From contig CAWCKT010000015.1 in NCBI GenBank assembly GCA_963796155.1, forward strand, positions 121,200 through 185,199: a stretch of DNA of 64,000 bases, read 5' to 3'. The notes under the pieces were generated by a model, which worked only from the letters and a program-made list of their open reading frames with translations, did not search any database and had not been told where the DNA came from. The position numbers were made by a program, and so were the translations under genes. How positions within the stretch are numbered: the first letter of the stretch is position 1; the number at the start of each line of letters is the position of its first letter. Positions 52,668 to 60,974 of the stretch are shown here, piece after piece. Origin of the DNA: AP-15 sp963796155 (lineage in GTDB: Bacteria; Pseudomonadota; Alphaproteobacteria; ATCC43930; CGMCC-115725).

Positions 52668-53555
52668 CTATTCGGGCTCGGCCAGATGCCTGACGAGCTC
52701 GCGCGCGTAGAGCGGCAGATCGGCTTGCCGGCGCACGCAAATCGTCAGCTTACGAACCGCCCATTCGTCGGCCAGCTCGATCCGGTGGATGGCCATGGTC
52801 TTGGCGTGGCGTTCGGCCGTTGTCGCCGGGACGACACCGATCCCGACATTGCATTCGACGAGACGGCAGACGGCGTCAAAGCTGCGCAGCTGGACGCGCA
52901 ATCTGAGGCGGCGGCCGATCCTCTCGGCCTTTTCGGACAAAAAACGCTGTAATGCGCTCGCCCGGTCCAGACCGACGAAATCGCAGTCGAGGGCCTCGGA
53001 AAATGCGATGCGCGCCGTTGTTGCCAATGGATGGTTCGGCGCGACCACGAGCACAAACCGGTCGATGCGGAACGGCAAGACCTCGAGACCGGCGACCTCG
53101 ACTGTGCCGGCGACAATCCCCACATCGGCCGTGCCCTCTGCGACCGCGGCGACGATCTCGTCGCTGAGCCTCTCCTCCAAATCGATGTTGACCTGCGGAT
53201 GGGCAGCGAGGAACGCGCTGAGCGGCTCGGGCAGGAATTCGGTCAGCGCATTGGTATTCGACATCAGCCGCACCTGGCCGCGCAGGCCATCAGCATATTC
53301 AGCGAGGTCGCCGCGCATCCGCTCTGCCTGCTGCAGCAGCACCCGCGCGTGATGAAGCAAGGTGCGTCCGGCCTCGGTGGTCTGCACCCCCTGGCGCTCA
53401 CGCTGCAGGAGCGCCGTGCCGAGCGTCGCCTCCATATTGCGGATGCGCGTGCTCGCCGCGGCAACGGCCAAATGCATGCGTTCGGCGCCGTGGGTGATGC
53501 TGCCCGCCTCGACGACGTTAAGAAAGAGCCTGAGATCGGTCAGATCGAAACGCAT
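52668..53555 (-). CDS. LysR-type transcriptional regulator
   Basis: 295 residues: a winged HTH (LRLFLNVVEAGSITHGAERMHLAVAAASTRIRNMEATLGTALLQRERQGVQTTEAGRTLLHHAR) and an effector-binding domain (DVGIVAGTVEVAGLEVLPF). It is divergent from sdhA, 103 bases away, so it probably regulates that gene. The inducer is unknown. Confidence 0.94.
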   Translation of the reverse strand: MRFDLTDLRLFLNVVEAGSITHGAERMHLAVAAASTRIRNMEATLGTALLQRERQGVQTTEAGRTLLHHARVLLQQAERMRGDLAEYADGLRGQVRLMSNTNALTEFLPEPLSAFLAAHPQVNIDLEERLSDEIVAAVAEGTADVGIVAGTVEVAGLEVLPFRIDRFVLVVAPNHPLATTARIAFSEALDCDFVGLDRASALQRFLSEKAERIGRRLRLRVQLRSFDAVCRLVECNVGIGVVPATTAERHAKTMAIHRIELADEWAVRKLTICVRRQADLPLYARELVRHLAEPE

Positions 53556-53658
53556 CGGCGGAGCGCCTTCGAATTCGACGAAGTCAGGCTACGCCGAATG
53601 CCTATTGTGTCAAGGAAGGGACGGCTCCGAGATTCGGAAAACACGAAGGCGGCCGACC

Positions 53659-55446
53659 ATGAGCCAAGCTTATCCGATCGACCACCACGCCTACGACGTC
53701 GTCGTGGTAGGGGGCGGCGGCGCCGGGTTGCGCGCGGCCCTGGGCGCCACCACCGCCGGCCTCAAGACCGCTTGCATCAGCAAAGTCTTCCCGACGCGCA
53801 GCCACACGGTGTCGGCGCAGGGCGGCATCGGCGCCGCACTCGGCAATATGGGCGAGGACGACTGGCGCTGGCACATGTACGACACGGTCAAGGGTGCCGA
53901 TTGGCTCGGTGACCAGGACGCGATCGAATACATGTGCAGGAATGCGATGTCGGCGGTCATCGAGCTCGAGCATTTCGGCATGCCGTTCTCGCGCACCGAG
54001 GACGGGCATATCTATCAACGGCCGTTCGGCGGCCACACCGTGCAGTGGGGCAAGGCACTGGCGAAGCGCGCCTGCGCCGCCGCCGACCGCACCGGTCACG
54101 CGCTGCTGCACACCCTCTACCAGCAATGCCTCAGGCACAACGCCGAGTTCTTTGTCGAATACTTCGCGCTCGATCTCGTCATGGATGACGGTGCGTGCCG
54201 CGGGGTCGTCGCCTGGAATCTCGAAGACGGCACATTGCATCTGTTTCGCGGGCATGTCGTGATGTTGGCGACGGGCGGTGGCGGCCGCACCTATCTGACC
54301 ACGACCCAGGCGCATATCTGCACCGGCGACGGCTACGCGATGGCGTTGCGCGCCGGGTTGCCATTGCAGGACATGGAGTTCATCCAATTTCATCCGACCG
54401 GCATCTATGGCGCGGGCTGTCTGATCACCGAGGGCGCACGCGGCGAGGGCGCCTATCTGACGAACGGCCAGGGCGAGCGTTTCATGGAACGCTATGCGCC
54501 GAATTCCAAAGACCTCGGCGCGCGCGATGTGGTCAGCCGCGCGATCGAGATCGAGATCCGCGAGGGCCGGGGCTGCGGGCCGCAGCACGACCACATCCTG
54601 CTGCATCTCGAGCATCTCGATCCCGCGCTGTTGCACGCGCGGCTGCCCGGCATCTCTGAGATTGCCAAGATCTTTGCCGGCGTCGATGTGACCCGAGAAC
54701 CGATCCCGGTGCTGCCCACCGCGCACTACAACATGGGCGGCATCCCGACCAATCTTCACGGCGAGGTGCTGAACCCGACCAAGGGCGACCCCGAGCGCAT
54801 CGTTCCGGGGTTGATGGCGGTCGGCGAAGCGGCCTGTGTGTCGGTGCACGGCGCCACCCGGCTCGGCACCAACTCGCTGCTCGACCTGCTCGTCTTCGGC
54901 CGCGCAGCGGCCGAGCGCGCCGCCGAGATCGTCGAGCCAGGGGTCCCGCACAGCGCTCTGCCTTCCTCCGCGGCGGAAGCCGCGATCTCGCGGCTCGACC
55001 GGGTGCGCCACGCGAAGGGCGGCACCAAGACCGGTGCGATCCGTCACGCGATGCAGCGGGCCATGCAGGGCCATTGCGCCGTCTTCCGCACTGCCAGCGT
55101 GCTCGATGAGGGGCTGCGCAAGATGGCCGAGGTCGCGCAGGTCCTCGATGATCTCGCCGTCGCCGACCGCTCGATGATCTGGAACACCGATCTCGTCGAG
55201 GCGCTCGAACTCGACAATCTGATCTGCCAGGCGGCGGTCGTACTGCATTCCGCCCTCTACCGCACCGAGAGCCGGGGCGCGCACGCGCGCGAGGATTTCC
55301 CGGAGCGCGACGACGAGAACTGGCTCAAGCATACCCTCGCCTGGCGTGACGGCGACGGCCGGGTGCGGCTCGGCGACCGCCCGGTCCACCTCAACCCGCT
55401 CTCCAACGAAGTTCCGGCCTTTCCGCCGGCCGAGCGGGTGTACTGA
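53659..55446 (+). CDS. sdhA: Succinate dehydrogenase flavoprotein subunit (solitary)
   Basis: 595 residues. FAD-binding VVGGGGAGLRAALG at 16-29, the FAD-linking histidine H49 in TRSHTVSAQGG, substrate-binding HPTGIYGAG, and HYNMGGIPTN, plus a C-terminal NELMY-like RDDENWLKHTLAW. Full-length SdhA, yet no sdhB, sdhC or sdhD adjacent. ATG 53659 was chosen by match to the family; the open frame upstream is in the lysR region. It oxidises succinate or a related dicarboxylate. An iron-sulfur partner must be encoded elsewhere. Confidence 0.9.
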   Translation: MSQAYPIDHHAYDVVVVGGGGAGLRAALGATTAGLKTACISKVFPTRSHTVSAQGGIGAALGNMGEDDWRWHMYDTVKGADWLGDQDAIEYMCRNAMSAVIELEHFGMPFSRTEDGHIYQRPFGGHTVQWGKALAKRACAAADRTGHALLHTLYQQCLRHNAEFFVEYFALDLVMDDGACRGVVAWNLEDGTLHLFRGHVVMLATGGGGRTYLTTTQAHICTGDGYAMALRAGLPLQDMEFIQFHPTGIYGAGCLITEGARGEGAYLTNGQGERFMERYAPNSKDLGARDVVSRAIEIEIREGRGCGPQHDHILLHLEHLDPALLHARLPGISEIAKIFAGVDVTREPIPVLPTAHYNMGGIPTNLHGEVLNPTKGDPERIVPGLMAVGEAACVSVHGATRLGTNSLLDLLVFGRAAAERAAEIVEPGVPHSALPSSAAEAAISRLDRVRHAKGGTKTGAIRHAMQRAMQGHCAVFRTASVLDEGLRKMAEVAQVLDDLAVADRSMIWNTDLVEALELDNLICQAAVVLHSALYRTESRGAHAREDFPERDDENWLKHTLAWRDGDGRVRLGDRPVHLNPLSNEVPAFPPAERVY

Positions 55447-55525
55447 AGCACCCCCACCCTGTCCCTCCCCGGCTCGCAAGAGAGGGAAGGGTAGGGGCCT
55501 ACCGACGAGCGGTTGCCTCGACAGG

Positions 55526-55822
55526 CTAGGCGGCGCTCGGTCTGCGCAGCACACCACCGATGCAGACTTCAATCGGGAAATCGCGCGATTGCCGGGGCCG
55601 TGCGCCGGTCGGAGCTACCTTCGTCGATCGGCTTTGCATGCGCCCGCCACCGAAAAAACGCGGCCCGCTCCAATACCGGACCTGCCTGAGCCACGACCGC
55701 CCCGGCAGCACGCGCAGCGTCAGCAGCCGTTCGAGATGTTCCAGCCGCAGGCGCGCCTCGCGCGAGCGTTGGTCGATTTCGACCCGCGTTGCGCTGGTCG
55801 GCCACAAATCAGTTCTCGGCAT
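55526..55822 (-). CDS. Small basic protein of unknown function
   Basis: 98 residues from ATG 55822 with GGAGGA seven bases upstream. The first half is helical (ATRVEIDQRSREARLRLEHLERLLTLRV); the second is Arg-rich and disordered-looking. No family. It may be a genuine short gene given its strong ribosome-binding site, but opposing frames also stay open, so support is modest. Follows the YdcF gene on the same strand. Confidence 0.4.
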   Translation of the reverse strand: MPRTDLWPTSATRVEIDQRSREARLRLEHLERLLTLRVLPGRSWLRQVRYWSGPRFFGGGRMQSRSTKVAPTGARPRQSRDFPIEVCIGGVLRRPSAA

Positions 55823-55910
55823 GATCGTCCTCCACGACGCAGACACCTCGGCGCCAAGCCGATGGCGCCCGACAAATGGTGCGCGTGGTGCGAAAGGCGT
55901 GTGAGGTACT

Positions 55911-56690
55911 TCACCCTGCGACATTTTTTTCGGCGAGCCGAACTGGCCGGTAGCGGCAGAAATACCAGCCCAGCCCGAAAAGCTCGTGCAGGGCGTAATA
56001 GCTCCGGAGCAGTGCGGGGATTTGCGGCAGCAAGGAACCCGCCGAGAGCGCGGCGGCTCTGCCGCTTGGTAGAGGGGCCGGGATCACCGGATAGCCGACG
56101 GCGCGAAACGCCCAGAGAGCTCGCGCCATGTGCCAGGGATGCGTAACGAGGACCGCTGCCGGCACCCCGGCCCGACGCAGGATCTCGGCCGAGAATGCCG
56201 CGTTCTCGAATGTGTTGACCGAACGGTCCTCACGCCAGCGCACGGAGACCTGGAAGTCGTTCTGCAATGCCGCGCTCATCATCCCGGCGAGCAAGTCGTC
56301 GGTCTCATCCAGCCAGCCGCCACTGACCAAGATCGGCAGCCCGAGGCGCCGCTCCTCTCTGGCCGCCCCAGCTAGGCGCTCGAGGGTCAGCGGCCCCACC
56401 CCGTCGGGCTCGCCCGGGGTACCGCTTTTCCGGTAGTCGCCCGACAGCACGACAATCGCGCCGGGGGCCGCGTCGGTGGGCACGATGGGGATCGCGCCGG
56501 CGAGCCCCTCGGCGGACTGGAGCAGACCATCGGCGACGAGGGGTGTCGAGGCCAGGTAGAGAAACGCGGCGCCGATCGCCGCCGCCGGCAGGCCGACTCG
56601 GATCCGCCGCCAAGCCAGAAGCACCCCGATAGTCGTCAGCAATATGAACAGGTTTGGCGGGATCAGAGAGGAATAGGAAAGCCAGGACAT
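55911..56690 (-). CDS. YdcF/DUF218-like membrane protein
   Basis: 259 residues from ATG 56690 (MSWLSYSSLIPPNLFIL). Two N-terminal membrane helices precede a DUF218 domain: GAIVVLSGDYRKSG, LPILVSGGWLDETDDLLAGMM, TFENAAFSAEILRRAG and VLVTHPWHMARALWAFRAVG. This ElyC/YdcF family is tied to envelope polysaccharide and undecaprenyl metabolism; individual function unknown. Divergent from the TauD-like gene. Confidence 0.82.
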   Translation of the reverse strand: MSWLSYSSLIPPNLFILLTTIGVLLAWRRIRVGLPAAAIGAAFLYLASTPLVADGLLQSAEGLAGAIPIVPTDAAPGAIVVLSGDYRKSGTPGEPDGVGPLTLERLAGAAREERRLGLPILVSGGWLDETDDLLAGMMSAALQNDFQVSVRWREDRSVNTFENAAFSAEILRRAGVPAAVLVTHPWHMARALWAFRAVGYPVIPAPLPSGRAAALSAGSLLPQIPALLRSYYALHELFGLGWYFCRYRPVRLAEKNVAG

Positions 56691-56790
56691 GGGCCAGCAT
56701 ACGCTCCAGCGCGGCGGCGAATCAGCCGAGATGCAAGCTCGCGTGCATGCTAGGATGGCAAGAAACCGATGGTCCGGAAGGAAAACCGCC

Positions 56791-57675
56791 ATGCCCGTTT
56801 CGATCCGCCCGCTGCATCCGGTCTTTGTCGGGGAGGCGGCGGGGGTTGACTGCAGCCGGCCGCTCGGCCCCGCGCAGGTGGCCGCGATCGAGGCGGGCAT
56901 GGACGAATACGCCGTCCTCGTCTTCCGCGACCAGGACATCACCGACGAGGAGCAGATCGCCTTCACCCGCCACTTCGGCGAACTCGAGAGCTATTCGACA
57001 CCCGGCCATATCCGCCGGCGCGAGGAGCAGCGGCTTGGCCCGGGCATCGCCGATTTCTCCAACCTCGACAAGGACGGCCGGATCATGTCGGCCGAGGACC
57101 GGGTGTGGTTCTTCAAGCTCGGCGACCGGCTGTGGCACTCGGACAGCTCGTTTCGCCCGATTCCGGCGAAGTATTCGATCCTCTCGGGCCGCGTCATCCC
57201 ATCATGGGGCGCCAACACCGAGTTCGCCGACATGCGTGCGGCCTATGATGCGCTCGACGCGCGCACCAAGGCCGAGGTTGAGGATCTCGTCTGCGAGCAT
57301 TCGCTGATCTATTCGCGCGAGGCGATCGGCTTTACCGATTTGTCGCCGGAGGAGATCGCCGCCTTCCGGCCGGTGCGCCAGCCGCTCGTGCGCACCCATC
57401 CCACGAGCGGGCGCAAGTCGCTGTTCCTCGCCTCGCACGCGGGAGCCATCGTCGGCTGGACGATCCCGGAGGCGCGCGTGTTCCTGCGCGACCTGACCGA
57501 GCACGCGACGCAGCGCGATTTCGTCTATTCGCACGCCTGGCGGCGCCATGATCTCGTGATGTGGGACAACCGCGCGACCATGCACCGCGCGCGCCGCTTT
57601 GGCCGCGACGAGGTGCGCGACGTCCGCCGCACCACCCTCGCCGGCGACGCGCCGACCATCGCAAAGGCCGTGTGA
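56791..57675 (+). CDS. TauD/TfdA-type Fe(II)/2-oxoglutarate dioxygenase
   Basis: 294 residues from ATG 56791. Iron ligands H116-x-D118 (WHSDSS) and distal H265 (MHRARRF), with RRTTLAGD supplying the 2-oxoglutarate arginine. The family hydroxylates taurine, 2,4-D or other sulfonated or aromatic substrates. Resembles alpha-ketoglutarate-dependent 2,4-dichlorophenoxyacetate dioxygenase-like enzymes, but the substrate is uncertain. An MFS exporter starts 28 bases downstream. Confidence 0.9.
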   Translation: MPVSIRPLHPVFVGEAAGVDCSRPLGPAQVAAIEAGMDEYAVLVFRDQDITDEEQIAFTRHFGELESYSTPGHIRRREEQRLGPGIADFSNLDKDGRIMSAEDRVWFFKLGDRLWHSDSSFRPIPAKYSILSGRVIPSWGANTEFADMRAAYDALDARTKAEVEDLVCEHSLIYSREAIGFTDLSPEEIAAFRPVRQPLVRTHPTSGRKSLFLASHAGAIVGWTIPEARVFLRDLTEHATQRDFVYSHAWRRHDLVMWDNRATMHRARRFGRDEVRDVRRTTLAGDAPTIAKAV

Positions 57676-57703
57676 CCGCGGCCGCGCCGTCGGCCCGGCG
57701 GGA

Positions 57704-59083
57704 ATGACGGCGCGGCAATGGCTGCGGCTCGTGCTGATTGGCTTGGGCACGTCGGTCGTCCCGCTCGACAGTGCGGTCAACATCGCCTTCCCGGACATCA
57801 CAACAAGCTTTGGCCTGCCGATAGAGATGATCCAGTGGGTGGTCATCTGCTATGTCCTGACCCATGCCAGCTTGATGCTCGCCTTCGGGCGGGTCGGCGA
57901 TGTTTTCGGCTACGGCCGCGTGTTTCGCGCCGGCCTCCTGTGGAATGGCGCGGCATTCGTCCTCTGCGCAGCGGCGCCGAGCTATGGCTGGCTGCTCTTT
58001 TGCCGATTTCTGCAAGGGATCGGAGCCGCGCTGATCCTCAGCTGCGCCCCGGCGCTGGTGACTGGCTTGTTCCCGGAAAACCGGCGCAGCCGTGCGCTTG
58101 GCATATTCACGATGATCTATGCGCTGGGCTCCGCCGGCGGGCCGTTGCTCGGCGGGACGCTGGTCGATTTCTGGGGTTGGCCGGCAGTATTCTGGTTTCG
58201 CGCCCCGATTGCGGTGACCGCACTCGTGTTTATCGAGGGGATCCCGGCGGCGTCTCGATTGGGCGCGCGCGAGCCGGTCGACATCGTCGGCGCCGGCTTG
58301 CTCGCGCTGGCGATCAGTACGTTGCTGCTGGCGCTCAATCAGCTGCAGCAGCTGGAACGACATGTCTTCCCGGTGATGGCGTTCTCCGGGATTGCCTTGG
58401 CGAGCTTTCTCGGCTTCGTGCGCTGGGAGCGTCGGGTCGTTCAGCCGATCGTCAACCTCGATTTCTTCTGGATCGGCGGCTTCGCAGCGGTCAACGGCGC
58501 CAGCGTGCTGATTTACCTGACGAGCTTTTCGGTCCTGCTGTTCGCCCCATACTATCTCGTGCGGTTTACCGACCTCTCGCTGCCGCTGGCCGGCGCGGTC
58601 CTCGCCGCCTCCTTTGGCGGGAGCATCGCCGCATCGCCGTTGGCAGGACGGATGATCGAACGTCTCCCGGCGGCCCGCGTCGCGGCCCTCGGTGCGGTAC
58701 TGAGCGGCGTCGGCTTGTTTCTGATCGGCAACTGGGGTGTCGGCGCGCTTCCCGTCGTGATCGTCACGCTGCTGGTGCTGCAAGGGTTCGGCGTGGGTCT
58801 CTTCCAGGTGGCCTATATGGATTTGGTGATGGGGACGCTCCCGCCGCGGCATCGCGGTGTCGCCGGCAGCCTGGCGATGCTGACCCGGACCCTCGGGGTC
58901 GTCACCGGAGCGACGTTGCTCACCCTCGTCTTCCATGGTCTGGAAGCCGCCTCGGTGGCAAGCGGGGGTACCGCGGCGGATGGTTTCTTATTGGCGTTTC
59001 GCGCGACCTTCCGCCTCGTCGGGATCGTTTCAGCGATCACCGGTGTCGTGGCGGCCTTCCTCGCTCGTCACCGCAATCGCTGA
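57704..59083 (+). CDS. MFS transporter (EmrB/QacA DHA2 type)
   Basis: 459 residues starting MTARQWLRLVLIGLGTSVVPLD. About 14 hydrophobic segments; GRVGDVFGYGRVFRAGLL is the loop 2-3 motif A and CRFLQGIGAALILSCAPALVTG motif B/C-like, with motif C-like sequence LGSAGGPLLGGTL. Likely a drug or metabolite exporter. Downstream of the dioxygenase and probably co-transcribed. Convergent with the DUF3300 gene, seven bases away. Confidence 0.9.
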   Translation: MTARQWLRLVLIGLGTSVVPLDSAVNIAFPDITTSFGLPIEMIQWVVICYVLTHASLMLAFGRVGDVFGYGRVFRAGLLWNGAAFVLCAAAPSYGWLLFCRFLQGIGAALILSCAPALVTGLFPENRRSRALGIFTMIYALGSAGGPLLGGTLVDFWGWPAVFWFRAPIAVTALVFIEGIPAASRLGAREPVDIVGAGLLALAISTLLLALNQLQQLERHVFPVMAFSGIALASFLGFVRWERRVVQPIVNLDFFWIGGFAAVNGASVLIYLTSFSVLLFAPYYLVRFTDLSLPLAGAVLAASFGGSIAASPLAGRMIERLPAARVAALGAVLSGVGLFLIGNWGVGALPVVIVTLLVLQGFGVGLFQVAYMDLVMGTLPPRHRGVAGSLAMLTRTLGVVTGATLLTLVFHGLEAASVASGGTAADGFLLAFRATFRLVGIVSAITGVVAAFLARHRNR

Positions 59084-59089
59084 CCGTGA

Positions 59090-60469
59090 TCACCGATGAG
59101 AGGCGCCCTCGAAGCGGAGATTGCCGCCCGCCGGAGCGGCTCTCGCAGGCGCCCATGCTCGCGGCATCATCGATGCGACGGGCTGTTGCGGCATCATCCG
59201 CGGCGCCATGAACTGTCGGCCGACGATGCCGCCGCCTTGCTGGGTGCGAGCCCTCGGCCTGATCCAGGGAGTTGCAAACGTGCGCGGCGCCGGGCTCGGG
59301 ACCCTGGCGCCAGGAGCGTCGACCCGCGGGAACGCCACTGCCGATACGGCGCGATTCCGAAACCCATCGAACCGCTCGCGCGAGGCGGGATCAAGATACG
59401 CCACGCCATGACGGTGCGCCGGGTCATGCTGCCAAACCACCGATCCCGACCCTGGATCGGTGCGATGAGCGGCATTTGACCTGTTGACGTCGAGCCTAAC
59501 CTGCCGCTGGGTCCAGTCGAGGGCGCACCAGCGCCATAATGGGCCCACCACGGCAACCCCCACACCGAACCCAATGTCGAAAGGCCAAGCTAAGCCGACA
59601 CCATAATCGGGGGGGACGATATCGGCCGGCGGGTAGTCCGGGTAGGGCCAAGGGCCGTAGACGGCACCCGGGTTGTAGGCCGGAGGATAGATGAGCGGCG
59701 GGGTGGCCGGCTCGATCACGATGCCTTGCCCCTCGGTCGTTACCCTTTGCTGGGCGTTGGACCACAGCTTTCCGGCGGCCGCGGCCTGGTGGCGCAGACG
59801 TTGGATCGCATCCATGACGTCTGCCTGCTGCGCCAGGAAGGCGTCGCCGAGCTTCTCGGTCCAGTCGAGATTAACATCCATCATCCGCAGGATTTGCGGA
59901 AAGGCCATCAGCGCCTCGATGCTTGGATCCCAGCCCTCGGCCTCGATCGCCGCGGCGAGCGCGTCTCCCCTCAAGGCCGCGTGACGAGGATCTTGAAACC
60001 AGCGGCGCGCCTTGACGATTTCGAGCGGATAGGTCGCCGCCATCAGGATCTGGGCCAGCAGGGCATCCGGATACAGAGCGATCGGCGCGAGCAACTGGTC
60101 GAGCTGCTCGGCTCGGAAGATCGGGGCGACTCGTGGTGCGGGCACCGGCGCGGGGGTTGCGGCCGCCGGGGTTTCGGCTGCGGGTGCCGGCACCGGGATT
60201 TGCACCGCTGGCGCGGGGGTCTCGGTCCCCTCGGGCGCCGGCGTCTGCGCGGCGGGGGCCGCGGTCTCCGTCCCCGGGGGCGCCGGCGTCTGCGCGGCGG
60301 GGACCGGGGTCTCGGTCCCCGGGGACGCCGCGGTCTGCGCGGCGCGGGCCACCGGAGTTTCCGTCGCGGGCACCGGAGGTGTCTGCGCGCGAACCGACGG
60401 TGAGACGACGATCGTAACGGCGAGGATCCCGGCGATCAGGCGGATCGGACTCGCACCCATGTGACCCAT
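59090..60469 (-). CDS. DUF3300 exported protein with Pro/Ala/Thr-rich repeats
   Basis: 459 residues from ATG 60469; ATG 60460 and TTG 60487 are alternatives. A signal peptide (TIVVSPSVRAQ) is followed by five degenerate ~16-residue repeats (AAQTPAPxGTETxxP, residues ~40-100). The DUF3300 core follows: LAPIALYPDALLAQILMAATYPLEI, RWFQDPRHAALRGDALAAAIEAEGWDPSIEALMAFP, DVMDAIQRLRHQA. The C-terminal ~100 residues are Arg/Pro-rich. Envelope-located; function unknown. Confidence 0.88.
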   Translation of the reverse strand: MGHMGASPIRLIAGILAVTIVVSPSVRAQTPPVPATETPVARAAQTAASPGTETPVPAAQTPAPPGTETAAPAAQTPAPEGTETPAPAVQIPVPAPAAETPAAATPAPVPAPRVAPIFRAEQLDQLLAPIALYPDALLAQILMAATYPLEIVKARRWFQDPRHAALRGDALAAAIEAEGWDPSIEALMAFPQILRMMDVNLDWTEKLGDAFLAQQADVMDAIQRLRHQAAAAGKLWSNAQQRVTTEGQGIVIEPATPPLIYPPAYNPGAVYGPWPYPDYPPADIVPPDYGVGLAWPFDIGFGVGVAVVGPLWRWCALDWTQRQVRLDVNRSNAAHRTDPGSGSVVWQHDPAHRHGVAYLDPASRERFDGFRNRAVSAVAFPRVDAPGARVPSPAPRTFATPWIRPRARTQQGGGIVGRQFMAPRMMPQQPVASMMPRAWAPARAAPAGGNLRFEGASHR

Positions 60470-60614
60470 CTCCGCGCGACGGCTCAATTTTCGGTGATCG
60501 GCGACAGCGGTTCGGGTAGCTGGGCCTGAACTCGCCTAACGTGGTTCCCGCCGGTCCCTCGATACCTAGTCGATTAGCGAGGTCACCGCGCCGTTTGCGG
60601 CCCGCGTCAGCCGA

Positions 60615-60827
60615 TCAGGACGGCTCTTCGAGGGTGAAGCCGACTTTGAGAACGACCTGGTACTGTAACTTGCCCGCCTCTACCTGCCCGCGGGTCTGCA
60701 GCACCTCGAACCAGCTGACCCCCCGCAGGGTGCGCGACGCCCGTCCGACGGCGCTCTAAATCGCATCCTCAATGCTCTTCTCCGAAGAGCCGGCAACTTC
60801 GATGATCCTATAGACATGATCGGCCAT
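60615..60827 (-). pseudogene. Dodecin-like flavin-binding protein gene with in-frame amber codon
   Basis: On the minus strand ATG 60827 opens MADHVYRIIEVAGSSEKSIEDAI, then TAG (60758-60756), and the same frame continues SAVGRASRTLRGVSWFEVLQ...VVLKVGFTLEEPS to TGA 60617-60615. The 70 residues align with dodecins without a gap; the amber replaces the acidic/glutamine residue of EDAI(E/Q)NAI. A single C/G-to-T change explains it. Dodecins form dodecamers that store flavin or lumichrome. Start has GGGAGGG upstream. Confidence 0.82.
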
Positions 60828-60974
60828 CGTGCCCTCCCTTTCACGCCACCGGAGACGGCAGCGTTTTGTGCGACCGGTTGAAGCTTTCTCGGCGGATCAT
60901 TTCGTGTGTGCGTCGATAAAGTTAAAGGGCCCCGGTGCATCCTTTTCGGTCGGACGTCGGCGGCGGACTTCGAT

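Noticed and set aside
53602..55572. Very long minus-strand open frame (over 650 codons) opposite sdhA
   Set aside because: The codons mirror sdhA, whose product matches a well-known family throughout; long antisense frames are expected in GC-rich DNA.
57332..58936. Minus-strand frame of 534 codons opposite the dioxygenase and MFS genes
   Set aside because: Highly charged, low-complexity translation; the opposite strand encodes clear protein families.
60160..60370. Regular repeats that might be a CRISPR array
   Set aside because: They are in frame, have no unique spacers, and encode the Pro/Ala-rich linker of the DUF3300 protein.
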